A DNA stretch of 42,735 nucleotides from Planctomycetota bacterium (GCA_024653775.1 JANLHZ010000251.1:1-42735); one strand, 5' to 3'; shown: positions 35,299-42,569, numbered from the stretch's first letter. Made by a program: numbers and translations. Notes: generated by a model from the sequence alone, not told the origin.

Positions 35299-35514
35299 TC
35301 AATCGGGGCACTGGGCGAAGGAAGTCAGAATTCCGTCTAAATATTGACCGAGCTTGGCAAGAGCAGACTCCGCATAGCCGATGTATAATTGTACAACTGA
35401 TATTTCGTTGGTCAGATGGTTAATTTCCTGATTGGAGAGAAAGATCAGTTCATTGGCGGCATCAATAATTTGTTGAGCGCTCGTAATGTCATCCTGAACA
35501 ATAGTCTTATCCAT
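35299..35514 (-). CDS. Small helical protein of unknown function
   Basis: 71 residues from the ATG at 35512-35514 (MDKTIVQDD...). A TTG at 35520 would add two residues, and the frame stays open for a further 13 codons back to a TAG near 35564. No good Shine-Dalgarno is visible for either start, so the real N-terminus is uncertain. The sequence is almost entirely amphipathic helix (ITSAQQIIDAANELIFLSNQ, INHLTNEISVVQLY) with one Cys near the end (AQCPD). No signal peptide, no membrane segment and no known motif. It lies 17 bases upstream of the solenoid/coiled-coil gene and may be a partner of that protein's coiled coil; this is inference from position and helicity only. Confidence 0.55.
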   Translation of the reverse strand: MDKTIVQDDITSAQQIIDAANELIFLSNQEINHLTNEISVVQLYIGYAESALAKLGQYLDGILTSFAQCPD

Positions 35515-35547
35515 TTCCAACGCCGAAATCTTCTGCTCGATGATCTC

Positions 35548-35561
35548 AGGACGCGCGTCCT
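35548..35561. promoter_or_regulatory. Perfect 14-bp palindrome, possible operator
   Basis: AGGACGCGCGTCCT is its own reverse complement. It lies in the 87-base gap between the BatA-like gene and the 73-residue gene, 34 bases upstream of the latter's ATG, a sensible position for a repressor site or a short RNA hairpin. No T tail follows, so it is not a typical terminator. Confidence 0.35.
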
Positions 35562-35601
35562 AAGATGGTCTTCAAGTGTAAAGTCAGTCGATTTTTTTGC
35601 T

Positions 35602-37272
35602 TTAATTGCGTACTAGAAGCCAAGCGACAAGTTGTGCCAAAGCAACGGCGAATAACGCCAGCAGAATCATTTTCCCGGTCTGTATTCCTTCGTTCGCGGA
35701 CGTCGGGAGCGAACGCTCGAAAAGCGCCCGGATTCCAGGGCCCGGATTCACTCGTCGGTATCCATTTTCGAAGATCGTCACTCCCGTTTCGACGCTGCCG
35801 GCGTTTTCGATATCCTTCGCAAGCATCGAAACGAACTCGGATATCAGCACCGGAAACACGTCCACGAGGTAAACGAGGTTCGAATGTTCTTTGTCGATGT
35901 CGAACCCGATCAGCAGATTCGGATGGCTCGTGCCACGTACTATGGAAATCATCGATCCTTCCGCGGTTCCCGCAATCGACGTGACTCCTTCGCCGAAGAT
36001 TGCCTGCGAGGGTCCACGGACGAATATTTCGTTTGCGCCGATCGTCCCGAGGATAGTCGCGCCGAGGTCCGTAGCGCGAAGCTGCGCGAAACGCTCGATC
36101 GTTCTTACGCTCGCGCCCGGAATTTCGGCGTCCGACGGAATCGGACCAACAAGAATCGACGGACCTCCGCCCAGCATCGCGCTCAGTTCCTCTTTCGTCT
36201 CCGGCGCGCGCGACACCGAAATTTCTATCTCCCCGCCTCCAGCAGACGTCTGGCGGAGACTTTCGAGAACGAAATCCAGATACGGGTTCTGAAAACTACC
36301 GTCGGTCCTGAAACTGATCCCCGGCTTCGTTTTCGACCTGACCGCTGCGCTGTCGTCCTGCGGGAAACCATCCCTCTGCGCGAGTCGAAGCTCAAGCACC
36401 CCTGCGAAATCGAAGTTCGAATCGATCGTCGCGACACCGTCATTCACCGCAATGGCGAACCGCCGGACGACGCGCTCGGACCCGCCAATCGCGATAAGCT
36501 GAATTTCGTTCGCCGCGCCTTCGACGCGCAATTTTGCGCGAAGGTGCTCGCCGTCGAAGAAAGCGTTTTCGAAACCGGCGTTTTCGACGTCGGTTCCATA
36601 AACCACTATCGCGAACGAGCTTGCGAGAAAATTCAAATCCTGCTCGCTGAGGTTCGAAATCGAGCAGCCGTCCGTGAGGAGAAATTTTCGATCGATCTCG
36701 AACGCCTCCGGAATCCCGTCCCCGGCCCCGAACGCGTCAAAATTCATCCTCGCGGCAGCATCGAACGATCCGCCCGATACGCCGAGCTTCGACACTATCT
36801 CCGCGGCGGCGGTTTTGTCGACGGGACCGCGAAACTCCGGAGCGTCCTTTTCGGACTTGCCGTTTGCGCCGACGATAAACATTCTTCGAGAGCCCGAACT
36901 CCCGATGAATTCGAGCGCGTCATCCTTCAGGAGTTTGTACCGCGCGCCGGAATCGTCGGACGCGAGCAGAGACGCGGAGTTGTCGATGAAAATCACGTCC
37001 ACTTTGATTTTTCCATCGTCAAACCTGGGCGTCGCCGCGTAAACCGAGGTAAGCGCCACAAAAACAATCGTGAGTACGAGATGAAGGGGGAGCGCGCTCC
37101 TCTTTCCGGGCGACGAACGTCCGAGTTCCTCCGCCGCGGCTTTCCAGTGGGCGAAAGCCCCGGTGACGTAAACCTGGCGCGGTCCCTTTTCGCTTTTTCG
37201 AAAATGAATGAAAATCAGCGCCGGAATGAGGAGCAGCGCTAGCAGCCAAAGAGGTTCGTCGAAATTGGGCAT
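35602..37272 (-). CDS. BatA-like membrane protein with von Willebrand A domain
   Basis: 556 residues. The N-terminus (DEPLWLLALLLIPALIFIHF) plus a second hydrophobic segment at about 62-80 is the double-transmembrane BatA N-terminal domain. A vWA-like domain follows: MIDAS motif DNSAS (Asp97, Ser99, Ser101) after the hydrophobic strand VDVIFI, and a later FLLTDG strand with the Asp that usually completes the fold. The middle (about 280-480) is beta-rich and of unknown fold, and a final membrane segment (about 535-553) ends at LVRN. BatA-like proteins usually sit beside MoxR ATPase and DUF58 genes and act in envelope stress or assembly. Neither partner is in this window. The start is the first ATG; no Shine-Dalgarno is visible. 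It is divergent from the DUF1294 gene, and the 272-base space contains a shared inverted module. Confidence 0.8.
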   Translation of the reverse strand: MPNFDEPLWLLALLLIPALIFIHFRKSEKGPRQVYVTGAFAHWKAAAEELGRSSPGKRSALPLHLVLTIVFVALTSVYAATPRFDDGKIKVDVIFIDNSASLLASDDSGARYKLLKDDALEFIGSSGSRRMFIVGANGKSEKDAPEFRGPVDKTAAAEIVSKLGVSGGSFDAAARMNFDAFGAGDGIPEAFEIDRKFLLTDGCSISNLSEQDLNFLASSFAIVVYGTDVENAGFENAFFDGEHLRAKLRVEGAANEIQLIAIGGSERVVRRFAIAVNDGVATIDSNFDFAGVLELRLAQRDGFPQDDSAAVRSKTKPGISFRTDGSFQNPYLDFVLESLRQTSAGGGEIEISVSRAPETKEELSAMLGGGPSILVGPIPSDAEIPGASVRTIERFAQLRATDLGATILGTIGANEIFVRGPSQAIFGEGVTSIAGTAEGSMISIVRGTSHPNLLIGFDIDKEHSNLVYLVDVFPVLISEFVSMLAKDIENAGSVETGVTIFENGYRRVNPGPGIRALFERSLPTSANEGIQTGKMILLALFAVALAQLVAWLLVRN

Positions 37273-37358
37273 TGGAAAATATTGCCTTACGGAATCGAGG
37301 AATGCAGAATGAAGCAGTCCTTCTGTAGATTCAAGTTGTCAGTTCTGGAATAGGACGG

Positions 37359-37390
37359 GTAAAATAATAAGTTACCGAAAATCGCGCTCA
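37359..37390 (-). promoter_or_regulatory. Operator-like module facing the BatA-like gene
   Basis: On the minus strand: TGAGCGCGAT, four bases, then CGGTAACTTATTATTTTAC, which contains a TATTAT -10-like core. The AT-rich part is itself a dyad, GGTAA-N9-TTACC. The same two blocks recur on the plus strand at 37467-37526 in front of the divergent gene. No convincing -35 is visible. Confidence 0.4.
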
Positions 37391-37466
37391 GATTTGTGTC
37401 AGGTTCGTATTGCGCGATAGAGTCAAACCGGAGTCGTAGCCATAGTTCCGATGAGGATTTGACGAC

Positions 37467-37526
37467 TGAGCGCGATGTGAAAATGGCGCGAAGATGTGAT
37501 GCGAGATCGGTAAGATATTATTTTAC
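37467..37526 (+). promoter_or_regulatory. Operator-like module facing the DUF1294 gene
   Basis: On the plus strand: TGAGCGCGAT (37467-37476), 31 bases, then CGGTAAGATATTATTTTAC (37508-37526), which matches 17 of 19 bases of the left copy in inverted orientation. It ends 18 bases upstream of the ATG at 37545, so the TATTAT core could be a -10 with a very short leader. Confidence 0.4.
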
Positions 37527-37544
37527 ACGTCCTTAAGATTCGAA

Positions 37545-37937
37545 ATGCGGAGACCAAAGATTTTCTGGACGCTCTCGGCCCTCGGAATCGCCGCCGGTGC
37601 GAGCGCGCCGCTATATTTTTTCGATCTCGTCCCGGCGCTGGTCGCGTGGGTTTTCGGGATAAGCGCCACGACGATGGTGTTTTACGGAATGGACAAGTTC
37701 TTTTCACGGCACGACGCTCCGAGAATTCCGGAGCTGACTCTGCACTCCCTCGCACTTTTCGGCGGAACTGTGGGCGCGTTAGTTGGTCAAGTAATATTTA
37801 AGCACAAAACGGCTAAAATAAGCTTCAGAATCGTGTTCCTCGCCATCGCGGCGGCGCAGGCTGCTGCGATCGCATATTTAGTTGTTAACCAGGATCAAAT
37901 TCCAGAGTGGTACTTTTCGCTGGTCGAAATGCCGTAG
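37545..37937 (+). CDS. DUF1294 family small integral membrane protein
   Basis: 130 residues and the only plus-strand gene in the window. Hydrophobic helices lie at about 8-27, 30-48, 68-84 and 95-116. The conserved DUF1294 signature is present: a YGMDK-type motif, then R-IPE-TLH-LALFGG, GALVGQ and the basic FKHKTAKISFR loop. In this family the K-HKT-K-SFR loop between membrane helices is the hallmark; the biochemical role is unknown. Some family members carry an N-terminal cold-shock domain, which is absent here. The ATG has no clear Shine-Dalgarno. It converges on the zinc-ribbon gene across 319 non-coding bases. Confidence 0.85.
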   Translation: MRRPKIFWTLSALGIAAGASAPLYFFDLVPALVAWVFGISATTMVFYGMDKFFSRHDAPRIPELTLHSLALFGGTVGALVGQVIFKHKTAKISFRIVFLAIAAAQAAAIAYLVVNQDQIPEWYFSLVEMP

Positions 37938-37998
37938 TACATTCAATTCGTGCCGTCTACGAATTATTCGTACGATTCTGCGGATACGTTTGTGAACC

Positions 37999-38199
37999 TT
38001 GTGCGTAATCGAAAGTCCGTGAACCACATGGCATGGACGTCTCTTTGCGATTTCACGGTCAGGATGACCGCGCCGCGAATGATTTCACCTAATAATAAGT
38101 TGTAAAGAATAGACCCACTATTATTTTTCTTTATGTTTGTAAAAGTGTGATCGCTCCGGGGATGTGGTTCACCGAACTGATGCGATTACGCGCAACGGC
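37999..38199. repeat. Imperfect terminal inverted repeats bounding a ~200-base segment (possible MITE-like remnant)
   Basis: The left arm reads TTGTGCGTAATCG, 7 bases, GTGAACCACAT. The right arm, on the other strand, reads TTGCGCGTAATCG, 10 bases, GTGAACCACAT. The outer blocks match 12 of 13 and the inner block 11 of 11. There is no coding capacity between the arms and no clear target duplication outside. Confidence 0.4.
38109..38129 (+). terminator. Weak T-tailed hairpin downstream of the DUF1294 gene
   Basis: AATAG-ACCCA-CTATT followed by ATTTTT and a T-rich stretch. A longer pairing AATAATA/TATTATT encloses it (38092-38125). The stem is only five AT-rich pairs, so its strength is doubtful. 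Confidence 0.3.
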
Positions 38200-38256
38200 G
38201 AGTTTGTTTCCGACGCGGATTTCCGATGCCGGTTAAGAGGTCTCTACAAGGAAAAC

Positions 38257-38586
38257 TCAGACGAAGAGAATCACGAAGACTATCAGGTTGGCGGCGATTC
38301 CCACTGCAAGCGCGACGTACGCTACCGCGGCTTCGGTGAGCTTCAGTTGTTTTTTCAGCGAACGAAGGGATTTCGTCGAAAACTGAAAATCGCAGTTCCC
38401 GCAGATTATCGCGCCTTTGGGATTCGTTTCGCTGCACTGCGGGCAGATCACCGCCTCGCATTCGTCGCAGAACTTCGCGCCTTTTTTATATATCGAACCG
38501 CAGAACTTGCAGATGCCGCCCGCGTCGATCTTTTTCGCGTCGGCCTCGAAGTCCATATTGAAATCGCCGGATTTATTTTTTGCCAT
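38257..38586 (-). CDS. Double zinc-ribbon protein with C-terminal membrane anchor
   Basis: 109 residues. Four CxxC knuckles in order, CKFC, CDEC, CPQC and CGNC, form two zinc-ribbon folds at about residues 26-65. A basic linker (KSLRSLKKQLKL) and one hydrophobic segment running to the C-terminus (about 84-108, ending NLIVFVILFV) follow, so the protein is a tail-anchored cytoplasmic zinc ribbon. The ATG is 5 bases after the response-regulator stop and has no Shine-Dalgarno of its own, so it is probably translated by coupling. The role is unknown; co-expression with the regulator is the only clue. Confidence 0.8.
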   Translation of the reverse strand: MAKNKSGDFNMDFEADAKKIDAGGICKFCGSIYKKGAKFCDECEAVICPQCSETNPKGAIICGNCDFQFSTKSLRSLKKQLKLTEAAVAYVALAVGIAANLIVFVILFV

Positions 38587-38591
38587 GGTTC

Positions 38592-39308
38592 TCAGGAAAA
38601 CGTCACGTCCGCGATGAATTTATACCCGATATTCCTGACGGTCGTTATGTAAGTCGGCTTTTCGGGTTTGTCTTCGATCTTGGTCCGCAGTTTGTTGATG
38701 AAATTGTCGACGGTGCGGTCGGTTCCGTAATAGTCGTAGCCCCAGACGCGGTTCAGGATTTCGCTCCTCGAAAGGGCTGTGCCTTCGTTCTGAAGGAAGA
38801 AGATCAGAAGGTCGAACTCCTTGCTCGAAAGTTCGATGTCGTTCTTGCCACGGCGGAGCGACCTTCCGCGCAGGTCGATCACGAAAGGTCCAAACTTCGC
38901 GCCGTCGAAGGCGCTTTCGTATTCGCGCTTCCTCCTAAGCTGCGCGTTCACCCGCGCAAGCACCTCCCGTAGCGAAAACGGCTTTGTGATGTAATCGTCC
39001 GCGCCGAGGTCGAAGCCGATGAGTTTGTCCATCTCCTCACTTTTCGCGGTGATCATTATTATCGGGCAACTGATTCCGTTCTTGCGGATCGTCTTGCAGA
39101 TTTCGTAGCCGTTTACGTTCGGAAGCATGATGTCGAGCAGGATGAGGTCTGGCTGTTTATCGACCGCGAGTTGCAGTCCGCGCTCTCCGTCGTCCGCGGT
39201 GAGAACGCTGTAACCTTCGAGTCGAAGGTTCATCTCAAGCCCCTGCTGAATCTTGGGATCGTCTTCGACAACGAGGATGGTAGACGTCTGGGAGTTCCTG
39301 CCCTGCAT
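38592..39308 (-). CDS. OmpR/PhoB-family response regulator (orphan)
   Basis: 238 residues. The receiver domain has the acidic cluster Glu15-Asp16-Asp17, phosphoacceptor Asp59 (LILLDIMLP), Thr87 (MITAK) and Lys109 (YITKPF), so all residues needed for phosphorylation are present. A winged-helix DNA-binding domain follows, with ELSSKEFDLLIFFLQNEG, LNRVWGYDYYGTDRTVDNFI and the C-terminal hairpin TVRNIGYKF. Length and order are typical of OmpR/PhoB proteins, which activate or repress sigma-70 promoters. There is no histidine kinase beside it. It leads a two-gene unit with the zinc-ribbon protein. The start is the first ATG, with no Shine-Dalgarno and a -10-like element immediately upstream, so a leaderless transcript is possible. 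Confidence 0.92.
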   Translation of the reverse strand: MQGRNSQTSTILVVEDDPKIQQGLEMNLRLEGYSVLTADDGERGLQLAVDKQPDLILLDIMLPNVNGYEICKTIRKNGISCPIIMITAKSEEMDKLIGFDLGADDYITKPFSLREVLARVNAQLRRKREYESAFDGAKFGPFVIDLRGRSLRRGKNDIELSSKEFDLLIFFLQNEGTALSRSEILNRVWGYDYYGTDRTVDNFINKLRTKIEDKPEKPTYITTVRNIGYKFIADVTFS

Positions 39309-39314
39309 TCGCTA

Positions 39315-39343
39315 AGTATGCACCAAGTCGAGCGACTCTGCAA
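39315..39343 (-). promoter_or_regulatory. Candidate promoter of the response-regulator gene, leaderless spacing
   Basis: -35 TTGCAG (39338-39343), 17-base spacer, -10 CATACT (39315-39320), then only six bases to the ATG. The hexamers match consensus at 3 and 4 of 6 positions, so this is tentative. Confidence 0.3.
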
Positions 39344-39399
39344 GTAGTCATCGAAGGGTCGACAAATGAAATGAGCGCCGCGCGGACGGAACCGCCCAT

Positions 39400-42102
39400 T
39401 CACTCTCTCGCAATGGATTCGAGAAACTCGCGGATCGGGCCGCTGAGTTCCTCCGGAACCTCCGTCGTTGTCGGTCTGCGGAGCCTTGGAATTCCTTCGA
39501 CGGAGTTCGCGGTGCGAAGCGATTCGATTCTTTCGAGGATCGCGCGCTGAACTTCGATGTCCGCGTAATCAGGATTCCCGCGGCCTGGCTCGCCTTGCCC
39601 TCCGCCAGCGTCCGCGCCTTCCCGCGCAAGCTCCTCGCGACCTCGTCTCAGCGTTTCAAGCCTTTCCCGGTCGAGACCGAGAAGACCCAGATCCTCATCG
39701 GAAAGCTCCGAGCCGCGAAGGGCGCTGTCCTCGATTCGCATCAGCCTTCCCGAAAGGTCGGGGACGTCCGTACGTTCGAAACCGCCCGAAGCGTCGGACG
39801 CGCTCGGCTCTCTGGCTCCCGGTGCGGTCCCGAAACGCGAACCTTCCGAGTTCGAAAGCGGATCGTCCGCGCCCGCAATATCAGGCGCGGCGGCTTCCTC
39901 CGAATTCGAGGCCGGGTCCGCCGTGGTCGCTTGCGACTCTCCGGAGTTCGAAAGAGTCTGGTCGGAAGCATCGTTCTCGCCGACGCTCTCGGTTTCGCCT
40001 TCTCCCGTCGCGTCCAGAGACGTCGTCTGGCCGCCGTCCCCCGTTTCCCCGGACGCGTCGCCCGCAGACGCGTCGCCGCCTGCCGCGCCGACCGACTGTG
40101 CCTCGCCCTCGGTTCCGGACTCGCTTCGACTCGATCCTTCCGCGCCTTCGGTAGACTCCCGGAGGCTCGCATTCTCCGGACTGCGCTCAGCCGCGCTATC
40201 CGGGCTGTTCGAACTCGTCCGGAGCGGACCGTTCGGGGTTTCCTGAACGTTCGCATCGTCTTCCCGCGTTCCCTCGGGCGCGTCGCCCTCCGTTCCGGAT
40301 GAGTTCGCGGTAGTGTTCTGTTCGCTTTCGCGATCCGAATTCTCGTCCGCGCGCTCGCCCACTCCCTCGGGCGAGTCCTGCGCGTCCGGAAGCGGCGTCT
40401 CTCCGCCAAGTCCGTGATCCGTCGCGAACAGAACGTCCTCCTCGCCTTCCTCCATTTCCCCCTCCGGCGGTTTTCGCGCGTCGTCCTGCGCCTGCGGTTC
40501 CGCGCCCCGCTCTTCTTCGGAGGCGCCGACCTCCGGAACTTCATCTGCCGGCTCCACTAAGATCCAGCCGACCGGGAACCGCGCGGATGCTCGTCCGGGT
40601 TCCGCGACGTCGGCGAAAATCCGGATCAGCTCCCCTTCGACAAATCCGCCGACCTCATCGTCGCCTGGCGCGAAGCGGAGTCGTCCGTCCTCGCCAATGT
40701 CGAATCTCGCTCCGAACTCCCCGTCATTACCGGCGAGTTCGAAAATCGTTTCCTGCGCGCCCGCGACGATGGCGAGAGAGATGCCCGGCACCGGGTAATC
40801 GTCTTCGACTGAAATCCCGACTTCGTGACTCTCGCCCGCGCGTACGATCTCTACAGGCTGGAACTTCCGTCCGTCGATGGTCGCAAGAACTTTCGCGTTT
40901 TCGTTCCTCTGAACCGCAAGAAGATACTGCGGACTGACGTACCTGCGGCCTCGCTCGCCTAAGACCTCGAAGTGAAAACTCGTCTCCGTTTCGATGATGA
41001 AACTCGCGGTCGCGACCCTGTCTGGAATGTCCCTGTCCCGAAAGTCCCCGGACGAAATCTCCGGCTGGTGCATTCGCACGATCCTCAGTTCCTCGGCTCT
41101 GTCGATCACGGGCACGCTCAGCGCGACGTCGCTTCCGAGCGGAATCGTTTCCCGCGTCGGAAGTTCGAGCCTGACTCGCGATCCCGTGACGACGTCCCGG
41201 TAAACGACGAACGGCTCTCCGACGCGCATCGGCCCGGCGTACTCGATTTCGCGCGGCAGAGAGCTTGCGCTCCCGACGAAGACGCGAAGCGTCGCGGGAG
41301 ATTTCGATTCGAACAGACTCGCCGGGAACGATCCCGCATAAACGCGCTTCTTCGCTGAATTCCGCGAGAGCGAAACGAACGTCGATTCGCCCTGGATCGA
41401 AAGCTCCGCCGCGGGCGTTTCGAGGAACTCCATCTCGAACTCCGCCTCGATAGCGAGGTCCTCGTTTTCTCGCGCGATTGCGCTCTCTTCGGAGATTACG
41501 ATCTTCGATCCGTCCGCGAAAACGAGATCGTCGCGGCACACCGACCTGAGAAAGAGCAGCGCTGTCTTGTCCGTCCCGAGAACGAGGAACGCCGCGCACA
41601 GAGTGGCCGCGCAGGAGAGGATAAGTAAAGTCGTAAGGGAAATATCGAGCACCCGATACTTTTTCGCGCCGAGATTCGAAAGCCGCGAATATGCGGAATC
41701 GAGCGACGACCTTGGGACGATATCGCCTTCGACCGCGTCGACCGCGAGAAGCAGGCTGCCGCTGAACTCCGGATGGCGCTGTTCGAGCGCGGACGCAAGC
41801 GCTTTCACGTCCTTCGGATTCGACCGCGTTCGCAGGTACGCCATCATCGCGAGCAGCGCCGTGATAACGAGGCACGCCGAAAGCCCGAAAACTCTCGCGC
41901 GGACTCCGAGGACGAACTCCAGATCGGTGAGCGCGAGCAGAGTCAGCGCCGCCCAGAGACCTCCGACCAGCGCGAAAATGACGCTCGTAACTCCAATGGA
42001 ACGCTGGGACGCTACGGCTTCGGAAAGTTCGAGACCGAGAGCTTCGATGATTGCGTCGTCCCGCTCGCCAGCGGATTCAAGACCTGTCTTCGGCTTCTTC
42101 AT
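39400..42102 (-). CDS. DUF4175-like membrane protein with long acidic disordered region
   Basis: 900 residues. A cytoplasmic N-terminus is followed by hydrophobic helices at about 38-63, 68-90 and 155-180. A beta-rich, presumably periplasmic part to about residue 520 follows; it ends with the ...HEVGISVEDDYPVPGISLAIV... and GELIRIFADV... strands that resemble the DUF4175-type repeat of Planctomycetota-like proteins. Residues about 520-790 are low complexity, rich in Glu, Asp, Ser, Gly, Thr and Ala and very poor in hydrophobic residues. The C-terminus (about 800-900) is structured and charged (LSDEDLGLLGLDRERLETLR ... ILERIESLR). Proteins of this type are often encoded near BatA-like genes, and one lies about 2 kb away. 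The exact function is unknown. No Shine-Dalgarno; the TATAAT eight bases before the ATG implies a nearly leaderless mRNA. Confidence 0.7.
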   Translation of the reverse strand: MKKPKTGLESAGERDDAIIEALGLELSEAVASQRSIGVTSVIFALVGGLWAALTLLALTDLEFVLGVRARVFGLSACLVITALLAMMAYLRTRSNPKDVKALASALEQRHPEFSGSLLLAVDAVEGDIVPRSSLDSAYSRLSNLGAKKYRVLDISLTTLLILSCAATLCAAFLVLGTDKTALLFLRSVCRDDLVFADGSKIVISEESAIARENEDLAIEAEFEMEFLETPAAELSIQGESTFVSLSRNSAKKRVYAGSFPASLFESKSPATLRVFVGSASSLPREIEYAGPMRVGEPFVVYRDVVTGSRVRLELPTRETIPLGSDVALSVPVIDRAEELRIVRMHQPEISSGDFRDRDIPDRVATASFIIETETSFHFEVLGERGRRYVSPQYLLAVQRNENAKVLATIDGRKFQPVEIVRAGESHEVGISVEDDYPVPGISLAIVAGAQETIFELAGNDGEFGARFDIGEDGRLRFAPGDDEVGGFVEGELIRIFADVAEPGRASARFPVGWILVEPADEVPEVGASEEERGAEPQAQDDARKPPEGEMEEGEEDVLFATDHGLGGETPLPDAQDSPEGVGERADENSDRESEQNTTANSSGTEGDAPEGTREDDANVQETPNGPLRTSSNSPDSAAERSPENASLRESTEGAEGSSRSESGTEGEAQSVGAAGGDASAGDASGETGDGGQTTSLDATGEGETESVGENDASDQTLSNSGESQATTADPASNSEEAAAPDIAGADDPLSNSEGSRFGTAPGAREPSASDASGGFERTDVPDLSGRLMRIEDSALRGSELSDEDLGLLGLDRERLETLRRGREELAREGADAGGGQGEPGRGNPDYADIEVQRAILERIESLRTANSVEGIPRLRRPTTTEVPEELSGPIREFLESIARE

Positions 42103-42110
42103 CTAAGAAG

Positions 42111-42139
42111 ATTATACCCCCGCGACTCGCAATCGCCAG
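42111..42139 (-). promoter_or_regulatory. Promoter of the DUF4175-like gene, nearly leaderless
   Basis: A perfect -10 TATAAT (42111-42116) with a 17-base spacer to a weak -35 CTGGCG (42134-42139, 3 of 6). Only eight bases separate the -10 from the ATG, so the transcript would start at or within a base or two of the start codon. Confidence 0.5.
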
Positions 42140-42158
42140 GGTATTGTTTTACGTCTCC

Positions 42159-42419
42159 TTACCTACTCGCAAGCCAGGCGTCGGTCATCGGAACCGAATC
42201 GAGATAAAGAGTGTCGAGACAGATGTCCTGACCTTCGGGCCAGCAGATCGTTCCGTCCAGAACCCGGAGTTGTCTGAAATAATTTTCATCTTTCAAGCGC
42301 TTGAATACGCCAAACTCAAGTATCGCGGAACAGTCATATACTCGAAACTCTCCGTTAGAGAATTCGATCTCGACTTTGAAGTTCTCGATAGCTTTCGCTT
42401 TTCGTACGCGTGGATTCAT
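42159..42419 (-). CDS. DUF2442 domain protein
   Basis: 86 residues and full length for the family. Recognisable by the small alpha/beta pattern: NPRV-KAKAIENFKVEIEFSN, then F-V-YDCSAILEFGVFKRL, the YFRQLRVLDGTICWPEGQD segment and LDTLY-DSV. DUF2442 genes often occur next to a DUF4160 gene in a toxin-antitoxin-like pair. No DUF4160 gene is present here: the upstream 150 bases hold only palindromic repeats, so this is an orphan. Its start has no clear Shine-Dalgarno. The function is unknown. Confidence 0.85.
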   Translation of the reverse strand: MNPRVRKAKAIENFKVEIEFSNGEFRVYDCSAILEFGVFKRLKDENYFRQLRVLDGTICWPEGQDICLDTLYLDSVPMTDAWLASR

Positions 42420-42474
42420 TTCAAAGGCTCAATCTTAAGAAACTGGCTCAAGCAAAGGTTCCCGTCTTTTCGGA

Positions 42475-42525
42475 GCCTTCAGACGAGACGCCTGAAGGCT
42501 TTTGCGCAGGCGAGACGCCTGGCGC
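42475..42525. repeat. Two palindromic repeats downstream of fumarase
   Basis: Hairpin 1 has an 8-bp perfect stem GCCTTCAG/CTGAAGGC (42475-42499), followed by TTTT on the plus strand. Hairpin 2 is GCGCAGGCG-AGA-CGCCTGGCGC (42504-42525), with one bulged base. Both contain the core GACGCCT at the same place, so they are related units of a REP-like family that differs from the TTTGGAGT type near the RAYT gene. They may also serve as a transcription end for fumarase. Confidence 0.65.
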
Positions 42526-42569
42526 TCCCACGAGAACATCGAAAGTGCAGGCATAATCGCTCCTCGACG

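Larger units (their letters stand above)
37938..38256. other. 319-base non-coding stretch between convergent genes
   Basis: No credible gene in any frame. It holds an imperfect inverted repeat (37999-38031 and 38160-38199), a perfect 6-bp hairpin CGGTCA-GGA-TGACCG (38057-38071), a weak T-tailed hairpin (38109-38129) and a small dyad ACGAA-TTA-TTCGT near 37961. This fits a terminator region carrying an old palindromic element. Confidence 0.5.

Noticed and set aside
38164-38652. Plus-strand open frame of 162 codons overlapping the zinc-ribbon gene
   Set aside because: It is a shadow of the minus-strand gene, which has four CxxC motifs and a membrane anchor in the right order.
39468-40302. Arg-rich plus-strand frames opposite the acidic segment of the DUF4175-like gene
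   Set aside because: Arginine-rich reverse frames are the expected reflection of Ser/Glu/Asp/Ala-rich codons; no start site or domain supports them.
42475-42503. Plus-strand rho-independent terminator
   Set aside because: The stem and TTTT look like one, but no plus-strand gene ends here; a related second palindrome follows immediately, so a repeat family is the better explanation.
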